Shown here: positions 10,060 to 17,966 of the stretch, piece after piece | How positions within the stretch are numbered: the first letter of the stretch is position 1 | Layout of the letters: each line of letters opens with the position of its first letter | From: Iningainema tapete BLCC-T55 | Lineage (GTDB): Bacteria > Cyanobacteriota > Cyanobacteriia > Cyanobacteriales > Nostocaceae | Reading direction: 5' to 3' | Length of the DNA stretch: 64,000 nucleotides | Assembly (NCBI RefSeq): GCF_014698965.1 | Contig: NZ_JACXAE010000034.1 | Coordinates: 77,784 to 141,783, forward strand | Notes under the pieces: generated by a model | Told to the model about the DNA's origin: nothing | The model's input: only the letters and a program-made list of their open reading frames with translations | The model's database searches: none | Program-made: the position numbers and the translations under genes

Positions 10060-10172
10060 CAAAAGCATCTGTCCAGCCTACAGCTAAGAGGTTGGCTTGC
10101 TTATTCACTTAGATAAATCCCGCTGTAACGGGTAAATTTTTCAAAGACTCCTGCTCGAACAGGAGTTTTTGA
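10060..10172 (+). ncRNA. Candidate small structured RNA ending in a terminator
   Basis: Three consecutive stem-loops can be drawn on the plus strand: CCAGCC with GGTTGG (about 10073-10096), CCCG with CGGG (about 10119-10132), and the terminator ACTCCTG/CAGGAGT at 10147-10166 with a T run. No reading frame accounts for them. The location directly upstream of and antisense to the leader of the ParB-rep operon would suit a copy-number control RNA. This is inference from structure and place only; no known RNA family was recognised. Confidence 0.3.
10147..10172 (+). terminator. Rho-independent terminator
   Basis: ACTCCTG (10147-10153) pairs perfectly with CAGGAGT (10160-10166) around CTCGAA, followed by TTTT. 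It would end any plus-strand transcript coming from the gap upstream of the ParB gene. Confidence 0.65.
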
Positions 10173-10306
10173 GCTTTTTATGGTAATATGAAACTCAGTA
10201 TATCAGGTTTAGGACAATTTGACAAAAATAATCGAAAAATAAAAAATTAATAAATTAACGGAAAAAGTTCCCTGTTAAATAAACCTTATTTATAGATTAA
10301 GAACAA

Positions 10307-10816
10307 ATGGCTGGTCGCAAAGTGCTTACCATTAATCTTTTGCCTAGAGAAAAAGAACTACTAGAAAAAATCATAGAAAGCAAAAGCAGCAATGAGAAAG
10401 TCATCCAGCGAGCTAGCGTAATATTGGCAGCGGGACAAGGGTATGGAAATACACAAATCAGCAAAATTTTGAATATAAGTTGTAGTCAGGTAGGAATATG
10501 GCGCAATCGTTGGATAGAAGAAATTGCACCATCACTGAAACTAGCTGAACAACAAGGGGTAGAAGAGAAACTGGAAATATTAACAAAAGGACTAAGTGAT
10601 AAGCCAGGACGTGGAAGAAACAAGATTACTGACGCTACCCAAGAAAACGAAATCATAATGCTAGCACAAAAAGTGCGAGAGCGTTGGGGTGGAGAATCAA
10701 GACGCGGAGAAAAACAGGAAATAGCTCGCACAGCAATCAATATGGGAATCGTGCGAGAAATTTCCCCCCGTAGTATAGGAAGACTTTTAGAGAAAGAAAA
10801 AACAGCAGCAAGATAA
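10307..10816 (+). pseudogene. IS630-type transposase, HTH (N-terminal) part only
   Basis: These 169 residues are a helix-turn-helix domain of the IS630/Tc1 group. A helical N-terminus is followed by NTQISKILNISCSQVGIWRNRW (about residues 45-66), then a second winged-helix-like unit with RGEKQEIARTAINMG and ISPRSIGRLLEKE. In complete IS630 elements this is followed by the DDE catalytic domain. Here the frame stops at 10816 and nothing resembling a DDE domain follows before the convergent kinase gene at 10953. I therefore read it as a truncated or orphan OrfA. No terminal inverted repeats were identified around it. Confidence 0.65.
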
Positions 10817-10952
10817 GGCTGATTGTGTTAAAAAAATTTCTTAAAGACAAAAGATCCGCTTAGGGACATCCCACTGTGTTGTTACTTAAAGGAAAAAATG
10901 ACCGCTTTTAAAGGATAATAATGTCGCTCGTTACCAACATTTAACCCATATT

Positions 10953-12359
10953 TCACTTCAGTAAAAGGCGAAACAGCCCTTTGAATGGGTAGATAGAGCG
11001 AACACCTTCAAGCCTTGTGACATCAAGAGGTAATTGAATGGTAAAAGTGCTACCTTTTCCTAATTCACTTTGCACATTCAAGCTACCATGATGTGCCTGA
11101 ACAATTGCTTGAGCGATCGCCAACCCTAATCCAGAACCGCCACTGCTACGAGAGCGATCGCTATTCACCCGGTAGAAGCGATCAAAAATCCTCGCAAGCT
11201 CCTTCTGTGGAATGCCAATGCCACTATCTTGAACCTGAATCACAGCATGATGATCACTGCGGTCTAAGACAACCATCACCTTTCCGAATTTTGGCGTGTA
11301 GTGAATCGCATTGATAATTAAGTTAGAAATCAGACGATAAAGCTGCTCAGAATTGCCTACAATATTCAGAGGTTGATGCACCTGTATTGAGGATGTCAGC
11401 TTTACATCAGCGGCGTTTGCCATCGCGGCAAATTCTTCTACTAAATCGCTGATAATATCATTTAGGCAACAAAGTTCGCGCACGGGCATCGGTTGTCGGT
11501 CTAGGCGAGCTAACAGCAATAAATCAACAACTAGAGTCGTGAGTCGCTGATTCTGACGGTGTAAAGTTCGTAAAATATCTCGTGTCTCTTCTTCATGCAG
11601 TTGAGGCATCGACAGTGCTGATTCCACTGTCGCGCCTGTCGCTGTTAAAGGTGTCCGCAACTCGTGTGCTGCATCCGCTGTAAACTGTTGGATTTGTCTA
11701 TAGGATTGGTAAATCGGTTGCATGGCTAATCCAGCCAACCACCAACTCGCAACAGCAACCATACTCATTGTCACTGGCAATCCCAGAGCTAAAACTAATT
11801 TAACCGAGTTCAAGTATTGATTGAACTCGAACAAGCTTCGCCCTACTTGAATATAACCCCAATCCCCATTTGGGGTATGTAATGTAAGAGTAATTTGGTG
11901 GTATTCTCTACCTTTGCCGTCTTTAATAAATTGCCATTTTTGGTTACTAAAAGCTGTGGAAAGTCCTTCTGGATAACTACCTGCCGTGGCAATCATGCGA
12001 CCAGATAAATTAAAAAAACGTATGTAATAATTACCTTGGCTATTAATACCGAGAAAATGTTGGTTGGCATTACGCGGGTATTGGATACATTTAGCTCCAC
12101 TAATTCCACACAAAGATAAATTTGGAAACAAGCTTTTGACAATCAGTTCCAATTTTTCCGATTCCTGGAGTTTTGGTTCAATAGTGTCATGCAACGTTCC
12201 CGCAACCGACTCAATTTCATTGTCTAAAGCTACCACATGGGAATGAAAAACTGCTCGGTAGAAGCCGAAAGCACTTATGGACAAAATCAAACCCATCACA
12301 ACGGCATAGTAAAACGCCAAACGGATACGAGTGAGCCGAAAAAGTTTATTCTGGTTCAT
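10953..12359 (-). CDS. rppB: Sensor histidine kinase, RppB/NrsS type
   Basis: This 468-residue membrane kinase has TM1 at about residues 12-32, a periplasmic sensor of about 145 residues containing two cysteines (LCGISGAKC), TM2 at about residues 180-205, the H-box DAAHELRTPLTA (His near residue 231), an N-box and the ATP-binding DSGIGIP and GGSGLGLAIAQ. The layout matches the cyanobacterial RppB/NrsS kinases, known in Synechocystis for nickel and redox-linked control of metal export. The start overlaps the end of the response regulator gene by 14 bp, the usual translational coupling. In this island it is the best candidate sensor for the metal-efflux genes; the ligand cannot be read from the sequence. 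Confidence 0.85.
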   Translation of the reverse strand: MNQNKLFRLTRIRLAFYYAVVMGLILSISAFGFYRAVFHSHVVALDNEIESVAGTLHDTIEPKLQESEKLELIVKSLFPNLSLCGISGAKCIQYPRNANQHFLGINSQGNYYIRFFNLSGRMIATAGSYPEGLSTAFSNQKWQFIKDGKGREYHQITLTLHTPNGDWGYIQVGRSLFEFNQYLNSVKLVLALGLPVTMSMVAVASWWLAGLAMQPIYQSYRQIQQFTADAAHELRTPLTATGATVESALSMPQLHEEETRDILRTLHRQNQRLTTLVVDLLLLARLDRQPMPVRELCCLNDIISDLVEEFAAMANAADVKLTSSIQVHQPLNIVGNSEQLYRLISNLIINAIHYTPKFGKVMVVLDRSDHHAVIQVQDSGIGIPQKELARIFDRFYRVNSDRSRSSGGSGLGLAIAQAIVQAHHGSLNVQSELGKGSTFTIQLPLDVTRLEGVRSIYPFKGLFRLLLK

Positions 12360-13053
12360 TATTCAGCAAATTAAAACGATATCCCGTGGCGTGTAAAGTT
12401 TCAATTGGGTTAACGCAGCCACTATTAGTTAATTTACGTCGCAATAAACGCATTTGTGCTGCGACAACATTACTACCTGGTTCTGCACTCACCTCCCACA
12501 GTTGATTGCGAATTTGTTCGGTAGTGACAATTTGGTTAGGGTGCTTCATAAAATATTCCAATAATTGGAATTCTTTATTTGTCAGGGGAATAGCTTGTTT
12601 TTCTCCCGCAGCATTTTGACTCACAACTGTACTGTTGGCATAATCGAGAGTCAGATTAGCAACAGTGAGTTGTTGGGGTTGAAAATTTGGAGAACGCCGT
12701 TGTAATGCCCGTAATCGTGCTAGTAATTCCGCCATTCCAAAGGGTTTAACTAGGTAGTCATCAGCACCCGCATCCAAGCCCGCAACTTTATCTTCCATCC
12801 TGTCTCTAGCTGTTAGCATCAACACAGGCAAAGAATTGCCCTTGGCACGTAGTCGTTGGCACAATTCCAAGCCGGAAAAGCCAGGTAGCATCCAGTCAAA
12901 AATCGCTACTGTGTATTGAGTCCAGTTATTTTCGAGATACGACCATGCCTCGGTGCCATCAGTCACCCAATCGACTAAATACTTGTGTTGTTTCAGCGAT
13001 CGCTTAATTGCCGCACCTAAATCTGGTTCATCTTCCACTAGCAGCACGCGCAT
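12346..13053 (-). CDS. rppA: OmpR-family response regulator, RppA/NrsR type
   Basis: The receiver domain starts MRVLLVEDEPDLG with acidic pocket E7/D8, phospho-acceptor Asp53 (IFDWMLPG) and the conserved Lys in DDYLVKPF (about residue 104). The C-terminal winged helix (about residues 135-232) contains LTNKEFQLLEYFMKHP and VVAAQMRLLRRKL. I use the ATG at 13053 (235 residues) because the family begins there; an upstream in-frame start at 13101 adds 16 unconserved residues. Two copies of the ATTTCAT direct repeat lie upstream (13138-13155, degenerate, and 13350-13367), so autoregulation is likely. OmpR-family proteins bind 10-11-bp spaced direct repeats, which fits the repeats found throughout this window. 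Confidence 0.87.
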   Translation of the reverse strand: MRVLLVEDEPDLGAAIKRSLKQHKYLVDWVTDGTEAWSYLENNWTQYTVAIFDWMLPGFSGLELCQRLRAKGNSLPVLMLTARDRMEDKVAGLDAGADDYLVKPFGMAELLARLRALQRRSPNFQPQQLTVANLTLDYANSTVVSQNAAGEKQAIPLTNKEFQLLEYFMKHPNQIVTTEQIRNQLWEVSAEPGSNVVAAQMRLLRRKLTNSGCVNPIETLHATGYRFNLLNNEPE

Positions 13054-13137
13054 ACAAAATTCAGTTGTTAAAAGTTCATGAGAGTTTTGTGTAAGAAGCA
13101 TAATTTTTTGCCCTAAAAAATAGATTGACAGAGCCTG

Positions 13138-13155
13138 ATGAAATCAAGACGGAAT
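13138..13155 (-). promoter_or_regulatory. RppA-type direct repeat (degenerate), proximal to rppA
   Basis: ATGAAAT at 13138-13144 and ACGGAAT at 13149-13155 (5 of 7 matches), 11-bp period. In the gene sense the segment after the intact half reads CAGGCTCTGTCAATCTAT, similar to the conserved spacer at other copies, before a T/A-rich -10 region. It sits 85 bp from the rppA start. Confidence 0.5.
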
Positions 13156-13349
13156 TTACAGATGATAAAAATATTTATGATTTGGTTACATAAAACCATA
13201 AAGATCTACTTGACAAATGACAGTAAATATAGAATAAAAGACTCATTAGACCCACTTGCGGTAGGTAGGGTGTAGTTAGTTAGAGGAGTTATACGCACTA
13301 ACTGTTTACAAGGAGTCTACTGAGCTATTACTTATCTTGACAGGTCGAA

Positions 13350-13367
13350 ATGAAATTAGGATGAAAT
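13350..13367 (-). promoter_or_regulatory. RppA-type direct repeat, distal to rppA
   Basis: ATGAAAT at 13350-13356 and 13361-13367, perfect, 11-bp period. In minus-strand sense GTAATA lies 18 nt downstream of the gene-proximal repeat. It lies about 300 bp upstream of rppA. Confidence 0.65.
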
Positions 13368-13400
13368 ATTATTTGTTTTGTTTCAACGAGTAAAAAAATA

Positions 13401-13598
13401 CTTGAGAAACAACAATCTGCATTCCAACTTCCAGAAACACAACATCCCCAGGCATTAGTTCCAATGCTTCCACCTCAAAAATTCTACGTCGCGAATAACT
13501 CGCACTTTCGGAGAACTCAGGCATTTGAGGGCTGCTTTGGCTTTTTCAGCGCGGCTTTCTTGCATGAAGCCAAGCAGACCGTTGAGAATGACAATTCT
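13401..13598 (-). pseudogene. Relic of a PacL/Pma1-type cation P-type ATPase (actuator region)
   Basis: Minus-strand translation gives [20 protein letters not shown], then [15 protein letters not shown]. After a one-base frameshift near 13485 it continues [22 protein letters not shown]. This is the actuator-domain signature of Ca/cation-transporting (non-P1B) P-type ATPases. Everything before and after it is missing. It sits between the rppA operator copy and the L,D-transpeptidase gene and shows that an additional cation ATPase was once present here. Confidence 0.7.
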
Positions 13599-13765
13599 CA
13601 GTTTGCAGGTATTATAAAAGTGCTAGGATTTCAAACATAGGCTTTTGTGGTGGTTCGACTTGTCGTTTTGGTAAACAACTCTACTACAAAAGCCCTCTTC
13701 ATTTTTGGTGAAGGTGTTGCTGAATGCAATCGGGTATCGGCTAGGTATACTGGAGAGAATAGACA

Positions 13766-14437
13766 ATGGTGATGGTAAGAAATGAATTTCTAGCGCGTAC
13801 AATAATGTTGTTTTGTTTTGGTACAGCAATTCTATCTCTTGCTGTCCATTGGCGCATCACTGCTTCTATGACACCTAATAGTAGGTCGGGGACAGATGGA
13901 AATGTTATAGCTACGGGAGCTTTAGCAGCAGAAAAGCCAACGAGCTTTGTGCAGGGTGAAAAACAAAATTCAACTGTAAATAACTCGCTAAAATCGTTAT
14001 TGTTTCAGGGTTGGGATCAACAAAAATCATCTAATAGGCTTGCTGCGGACGAGACGCAAGTAGTCGTTGATTTAAACGATTACCGCGTCTATGTTTACAG
14101 CTTAGATCAGGTCATAGCTAGCTACCCAATTGGTGTAGGTAAGAAGGGTTGGGAAACTCCCACAGGTTCTTTCCAGGTAATGCACAAGCAACTCAATCCT
14201 GTCTGGCGTCACCCAATAACCGGCAAAGTATTTCCAGCAGGTCCTGATAGTCCTTTAGGAGACCGATGGGTTGGTTTTTGGTCAGATGGACGCAATCAAA
14301 TTGGCTTTCACGGCACACCGGTTAATGGGCAGGTAGGCACTGCTATATCCCACGGTTGCTTAAGAATGCGTAATCCCGATATCCGATTGTTGTACAAGCA
14401 GGTAAAAGTAGGGACACCAGTGGAGGTGCGCCCTTAA
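13766..14437 (+). CDS. L,D-transpeptidase (YkuD domain)
   Basis: This 223-residue protein has an N-terminal hydrophobic signal/anchor (about residues 8-28) and a C-terminal YkuD domain beginning QVVVDLNDYRVYVYSLDQ. The catalytic signature is present as GFHGTPVNGQVGTAISHGCLR (His and the SHGC cysteine near residues 175-202). The enzyme would cross-link or remodel peptidoglycan in the periplasm. It is one of the few plus-strand genes in the left half and is separated from the DUF2808 gene by a bidirectional terminator-like hairpin. No ATTTCAT repeat precedes it in its own direction, so membership in the metal regulon is not indicated. Confidence 0.88.
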   Translation: MVMVRNEFLARTIMLFCFGTAILSLAVHWRITASMTPNSRSGTDGNVIATGALAAEKPTSFVQGEKQNSTVNNSLKSLLFQGWDQQKSSNRLAADETQVVVDLNDYRVYVYSLDQVIASYPIGVGKKGWETPTGSFQVMHKQLNPVWRHPITGKVFPAGPDSPLGDRWVGFWSDGRNQIGFHGTPVNGQVGTAISHGCLRMRNPDIRLLYKQVKVGTPVEVRP

Positions 14438-14586
14438 GAACTTAGTCAGGTGTCAGAAGAAAATAATTAACCCCAACGCTGAATTCTAGCTTCCCACTAA
14501 CACAGGACTTTTGGTTAATAGCAAGCGAATTTATTCACGGAGAAATCAAGAAACTCTGTTACAGAATAAAATACCTTCCAAAAAAC

Positions 14587-14614
14587 CTGAGCCAATTTTA
14601 CTGGCTCAGATTTT
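14587..14614. terminator. Hairpin between convergent genes
   Basis: CTGAGCCA (14587-14594) and TGGCTCAG (14602-14609) form a perfect 8-bp stem followed by ATTTT on the plus strand. It lies between the plus-strand L,D-transpeptidase and the minus-strand DUF2808 gene and could serve both. Confidence 0.6.
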
Positions 14615-14690
14615 CACTAAGATCACCTGCTTGGGTGGCATTCACCCAGCGAAACCCTATGTCCACCCTTTGTAATTGGCGAAGGTATTG

Positions 14691-15164
14691 TTAATAGTAA
14701 GTCTGAACCCGCGCTAAACCAAGTGGAAGCTCTCCGTTCATACCAACCTTTTTGACAGATACTGGGTAATGCCAAGTTTGTTCGTAGCCTGGAGTGTTAA
14801 CTCCTTTCATTAGAATTGATATAGTTGTACCAGGAGCTACTGGTTCTGAGAAAGCAACCGTGGCTTTTCTGCCATTAATAGAAACAGTTGCAGAAATTTT
14901 TTGACCTAATTTATTTTTCACTTCAATTCCTTGGTTAATGTTCGCATCCTCTGGCAAATCAATTATCAATTCTGAAATTGCTTTACCTTGGGTATGAACA
15001 TCAAACTTATGAGTCGCAGCTGGGGCAGCCGCATAGTTAGGAATCGCTGCACTGTTTCCAAGATGTGAAATTTTAGCGTCATTTGGATTTTTTGCCAAAG
15101 CAGCAGGAACTGAAGATACAATAGCTAAGGTAAATAATGTAGCTGCGTACATAAACTTTTTCAT
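14691..15164 (-). CDS. DUF2808 secreted protein (cassette 1, copy c)
   Basis: 157 residues with a Sec signal peptide (residues 1-24, cleavage after ALA), then a single DUF2808 domain: HKFDVHTQGKAISELIIDLP, a central VSINGRKATVAFSEPVAPGT and the C-terminal GLARVQTYY. DUF2808 proteins are small beta-rich exported proteins found almost only in cyanobacteria; their function is unknown. GAGGAG lies 7 nt before the ATG. A perfect ATTTCAT direct repeat sits 65 bp upstream with TAAATA 18 nt after it. It is the third of three adjacent DUF2808 genes and corresponds to 44455-44946 in the second cassette. Confidence 0.88.
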   Translation of the reverse strand: MKKFMYAATLFTLAIVSSVPAALAKNPNDAKISHLGNSAAIPNYAAAPAATHKFDVHTQGKAISELIIDLPEDANINQGIEVKNKLGQKISATVSINGRKATVAFSEPVAPGTTISILMKGVNTPGYEQTWHYPVSVKKVGMNGELPLGLARVQTYY

Positions 15165-15228
15165 TCCATTTCTCCTCGTTTTAGTTATTAGGTGATTACC
15201 TCTATATTTATTAGTTTGATGCTTGCCG

Positions 15229-15246
15229 ATGAAATCATCATGAAAT
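15229..15246 (-). promoter_or_regulatory. RppA-type direct repeat upstream of DUF2808-c
   Basis: ATGAAAT at 15229-15235 and 15240-15246. In the minus sense 18 nt separate the gene-proximal ATTTCAT from TAAATA, a -10-like hexamer. Confidence 0.7.
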
Positions 15247-15316
15247 TTAGCTTGATTTGAATAAGGAATATTTATGAATACTATTATTTTTTGTTAGTAA
15301 TGATTTATATATAAAA

Positions 15317-15408
15317 CAATACGGTTAAGTTAAGAAAATTTGGACGCAAAGAACCCCGGTTTCTTTGAGAAACTGGGGTGATGAATGCGGCTTAACTGTA
15401 CGGTATTG
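15317..15408. mobile_element. MITE-like inverted-repeat element (about 92 bp)
   Basis: Ends CAATACGGTTAAGTTAAG (15317-15334) and its imperfect reverse complement at 15391-15408. An internal hairpin is formed by ACCCCGGTTTCTTTGAGAAACTGGGGT-type complementarity (about 15352-15379). It is flanked by TATATAAAA-like sequence on both sides. This is a Nostocales-type small non-autonomous element; it accounts for most of the 334-bp gap between two DUF2808 genes. Confidence 0.65.
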
Positions 15409-15498
15409 ATATATAAAAAATGAAATAAAAAATTTCTATCCTCTCTTTTCTGAAAAAGAAAGAAATAGGGAAATAAACTTGAAGCGGAAAGTATTGAC

Positions 15499-15984
15499 TT
15501 AATTGATACGAAATCTAGCTACACCTACGGGCATTTCTACACTACTACCAGCAAATTTAGCAAATAAGCGGTAAACGGGACCATTACCACGAAAAGGTTG
15601 TTGGACATTCTTAAGGTCTATTTCTAGTTGAGTATTAGGAGCAATAGATTCTGCGAAAACTAATGAGATTGTTCTATCATTGACAGACAAATTTGTCTTA
15701 ACTTTCCGATCATTCTCTTTTGTTACAACGACATCATTAACATTATTGCTCCACCTTACAGTCTTTGGAACTTCAATGCTTAGTTGAGTAACACCTTGGC
15801 TATTTTTGGGGATGTGTACTCGGAAAGTGTGTCTAACATTCTGCCATCGAGTTTGAGGAAATTGGGAATTACCATCAACATGGGGAAAATTACCATCATT
15901 ATCGTTAGCACTTGCATAGTTAGCAGGAAGCAAGGCTGCGGTAGCTAGAATCAATGCAGTAGCGTATATCAGTGTTTTCTTCAT
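15499..15984 (-). CDS. DUF2808 secreted protein (cassette 1, copy b)
   Basis: 161 residues: signal peptide (residues 1-26, ending YASA), then DUF2808 with HTFRVHIPKNSQGVTQLSIE, NDRTISLVFAESIAPNTQ and the terminal VGVARFRIN. GAGGAGTAGAT precedes the ATG. Operator repeat at 16083-16100 with TAAATA 18 nt downstream. Its closest relative in the window is 45053-45541 in the second cassette. It is predicted to be exported; function unknown. Confidence 0.87.
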   Translation of the reverse strand: MKKTLIYATALILATAALLPANYASANDNDGNFPHVDGNSQFPQTRWQNVRHTFRVHIPKNSQGVTQLSIEVPKTVRWSNNVNDVVVTKENDRKVKTNLSVNDRTISLVFAESIAPNTQLEIDLKNVQQPFRGNGPVYRLFAKFAGSSVEMPVGVARFRIN

Positions 15985-16082
15985 ATCTACTCCTCACGTA
16001 GTTAACAATGTTTGCCAAAAAATAGGTATGTGATAAAGGAATATTACCTTTATTCATCTATTTATCAGTTCGACAGGTCTTG

Positions 16083-16100
16083 ATGAAATCAGGATGAAAT
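16083..16100 (-). promoter_or_regulatory. RppA-type direct repeat upstream of DUF2808-b
   Basis: ATGAAAT at 16083-16089 and 16094-16100, perfect. In the minus sense the spacer CAAGACCTGTCGAACTGA (18 nt) leads to TAAATA. Confidence 0.72.
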
Positions 16101-16126
16101 TTTTAGCCACTAACAAAATTTAGAAG

Positions 16127-16606
16127 TTAAAAAGTGGGAAATTGAGCTACACCAACAGGAATCTCTATATCACTTCCAACAACCTTAACCGATAAGTGAT
16201 AGACAGAAGCAGGACCAGTAATTGGTTGTTTAACTTTATTAAGGTTGATTAAAAGTTTAGTGTTGGAAATGACTTTTTCAGGAAAATCTATGATAATTTG
16301 TTTGCCATTCACAGAAACATTGATGTTCACTTTCTGACCATTTCTATACAGCACCTCAATATCATTGCTTACGGCTACAGTCGATGGAGTTTCGATAATT
16401 AACTGAGAAAGAGGCTTGTCATTCTGGGGAATGTTTAATCGGAAACTATGTTTGACAAGGCGCCAGCTAGTAGTTGTAAATTGCAATTTATTCTCAACAT
16501 TAGGAGCCAAGCTATCATTTGTCTTAGCATTTGCATAACTGCTATAAATTAAAGCTATGCTGGCAATAGCGACCATTGGCCCCGCGTAAATCAGCGTTCT
16601 CTTCAT
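16127..16606 (-). CDS. DUF2808 secreted protein (cassette 1, copy a)
   Basis: 159 residues: a signal peptide (about residues 1-27, ending ANA), then DUF2808 (HSFRLNIPQNDKPLSQLIIE ... VGVAQFPTF). The Shine-Dalgarno sequence is weak. Two ATTTCAT direct repeats (16687-16704 and 16826-16843) lie upstream, between it and pcxA. A degraded copy of its 3' end survives at 45824-45963. Exported protein of unknown function, probably induced together with the other DUF2808 genes. Confidence 0.87.
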   Translation of the reverse strand: MKRTLIYAGPMVAIASIALIYSSYANAKTNDSLAPNVENKLQFTTTSWRLVKHSFRLNIPQNDKPLSQLIIETPSTVAVSNDIEVLYRNGQKVNINVSVNGKQIIIDFPEKVISNTKLLINLNKVKQPITGPASVYHLSVKVVGSDIEIPVGVAQFPTF

Positions 16607-16686
16607 TGGATTTTAAGGAAAAATTGTTTCAACAACAAGCCAGTTTCATTCAATGAACCTTTACTTAAGCAGTATCACAGGTCACT

Positions 16687-16704
16687 ATGAAATCAAGATG
16701 AAAT
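16687..16704 (-). promoter_or_regulatory. RppA-type direct repeat, proximal to DUF2808-a
   Basis: ATGAAAT at 16687-16693 and 16698-16704, perfect, 81 bp from the start codon. In the minus sense it is followed by AGTGACCTGTGATACTGC, the conserved spacer type. Confidence 0.68.
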
Positions 16705-16825
16705 TAATAGTTCAGTTACATAAGTTAAAGATTGTGAAGTATAAAGCGTCAGAAGTTTCCTCTTCTTGAAAGAAGAACAAGCTTCTGGAAATGCTTGCTT
16801 TAATAAATAAGTGTAAAAGGTCACT

Positions 16826-16843
16826 ATGAAATCAGGATGAAAT
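16826..16843 (-). promoter_or_regulatory. RppA-type direct repeat, distal to DUF2808-a
   Basis: ATGAAAT at 16826-16832 and 16837-16843, perfect. It lies 19 bp after the pcxA stop and 220 bp before DUF2808-a; the flank GGTCACT is shared with the copy at 16687, suggesting local duplication of the operator. Confidence 0.65.
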
Positions 16844-16861
16844 TTTGACTGGTTGGGAAAA

Positions 16862-17683
16862 TTATTCGTTCATATTACGGTAAGTGGCTACGGCTGAAGG
16901 GGAACTACGGTTAAGGTAACGAAAAACCCAATATTTGAAAACTGTGTCCATAGTAACAGGAACTGTCGCTATAAATAGCGAAATCAGGCTTTTATTGTCT
17001 GGAAGACCAAAATGTTTTAAGATATTCTCTAAAATAATTTCCCAAGCGTAGGGAGAATGATAGCCGACAAATATATCAGTAGAGAGAATAATTAAAAAAG
17101 CTTTGGCGGAGTCGCTTAAACCGTAGAATATTTCATCAGTAAAAAGCTTTATAACTCTCATCTGTTGTTTTCCGAAGATACATAATGTAATAAATGAGAA
17201 TAATGAGAGTATGTCTGCAAAAATATTACCGATAGCATCAGTACTTTCCCATTTATACTTTTGGGCTAATGCAATAGCTTCATCCTTTACCTTCTCTTCT
17301 ATAGCTTTGGGAGAAAGTTCTGGAGCCTTTCCCAGCAGTGTTTGAAACTGAATTTCTCGCTCAAATCTTTTCAATTCAGCTAAAGCTCTTTCTTCTTGAA
17401 AAGAGTTCAGGAAAATTCTCGATGCTTCTGGGTTCCAGAATTTATCAATTAAAGGATAAATAACAAATATTTTTGAAAAATGATTGACTAATAAGGGAAC
17501 AATCATCAGAATTAGCAAGTAACGAATAGAGCTAATTGTGATCTGGCGAAAAGCGCGAAATTCTTCAATTACCTTTTGCTCTGCATTTGGACTTAGCGTC
17601 TGTTTTATCTTTTCTATATTTTGCAGTATGGAGCGAGGTATAAAGCTAGTTTTTTTAGATTTTGAGCTATATTTCATTCTCAA
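16862..17683 (-). CDS. pcxA: Proton extrusion protein PcxA (CemA family)
   Basis: This 273-residue inner-membrane protein has about four hydrophobic segments (near residues 52-75, 148-172, 192-210, 235-255). Its C-terminal block is diagnostic for PcxA/CemA: VGYHSPYAWEIILENILKHF, LFIATVPVTMDTVFKYW and FRYLNRSSPSAVATYRNMNE. PcxA drives light-dependent net proton release linked to CO2 and ion handling in cyanobacteria, and is normally chromosomal and about 400-450 residues long; this copy has a shortened N-terminus. An operator repeat lies 112 bp upstream and a hairpin (17699-17738) sits in the leader. Its presence with metal pumps suggests support of H+-driven export or pH control, by inference. 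Confidence 0.87.
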   Translation of the reverse strand: MRMKYSSKSKKTSFIPRSILQNIEKIKQTLSPNAEQKVIEEFRAFRQITISSIRYLLILMIVPLLVNHFSKIFVIYPLIDKFWNPEASRIFLNSFQEERALAELKRFEREIQFQTLLGKAPELSPKAIEEKVKDEAIALAQKYKWESTDAIGNIFADILSLFSFITLCIFGKQQMRVIKLFTDEIFYGLSDSAKAFLIILSTDIFVGYHSPYAWEIILENILKHFGLPDNKSLISLFIATVPVTMDTVFKYWVFRYLNRSSPSAVATYRNMNE

Positions 17684-17698
17684 TCCTGATAGTAAGTC

Positions 17699-17738
17699 AG
17701 GCTTTTAGTCATTCCGCAATTTTGTTACTAAAAAGCCT
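17699..17738 (-). promoter_or_regulatory. Leader hairpin upstream of pcxA
   Basis: AGGCTTTTAGT (17699-17709) pairs with ACTAAAAAGCCT (17727-17738), one bulge, in the 5' leader about 16 bp before the pcxA start. A related hairpin arrangement survives at about 46297-46345 upstream of the pcxA relic, so the structure predates the duplication. A regulatory role is possible. Confidence 0.4.
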
Positions 17739-17794
17739 GATAAATTTGTCAAAGCTAAGAGATAGCCTTCTAATGATTACTATAGGAAATTAAC

Positions 17795-17812
17795 ATGAAA
17801 TATAGATGAAAT
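17795..17812 (-). promoter_or_regulatory. RppA-type direct repeat upstream of pcxA
   Basis: ATGAAAT at 17795-17801 and 17806-17812, perfect, 112 bp from the start. The downstream spacer differs from the DUF2808 promoters (GTTAATTTCCTATAGTAA), so the -10 assignment is less certain here. Confidence 0.6.
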
Positions 17813-17966
17813 TTTAGCGCATCTTGTACAGATTTATTTAGAAATGAATAATATACTTTAGCACCAAAATACAAACTCTACGTTGAGAAGATAAAATCAG
17901 ATTAGCGTTTGCGCCTTGCTGCTGTTCCTGAACGCAATTATGCTGTGAAAATAAAATTAATTTGAA

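Larger units (their letters stand above)
9694..10306. other. Non-coding region upstream of the replication operon
   Basis: This 0.6-kb gap lies between the divergent ParB-rep operon and the IS630-type fragment. It is AT-rich near the ParB start and includes a block (about 10020-10172) with stable hairpins and a terminator, described separately. The motif GATTTAA occurs twice within about 20 bp near 10034-10056. No protein-coding frame was supported. Confidence 0.4.
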
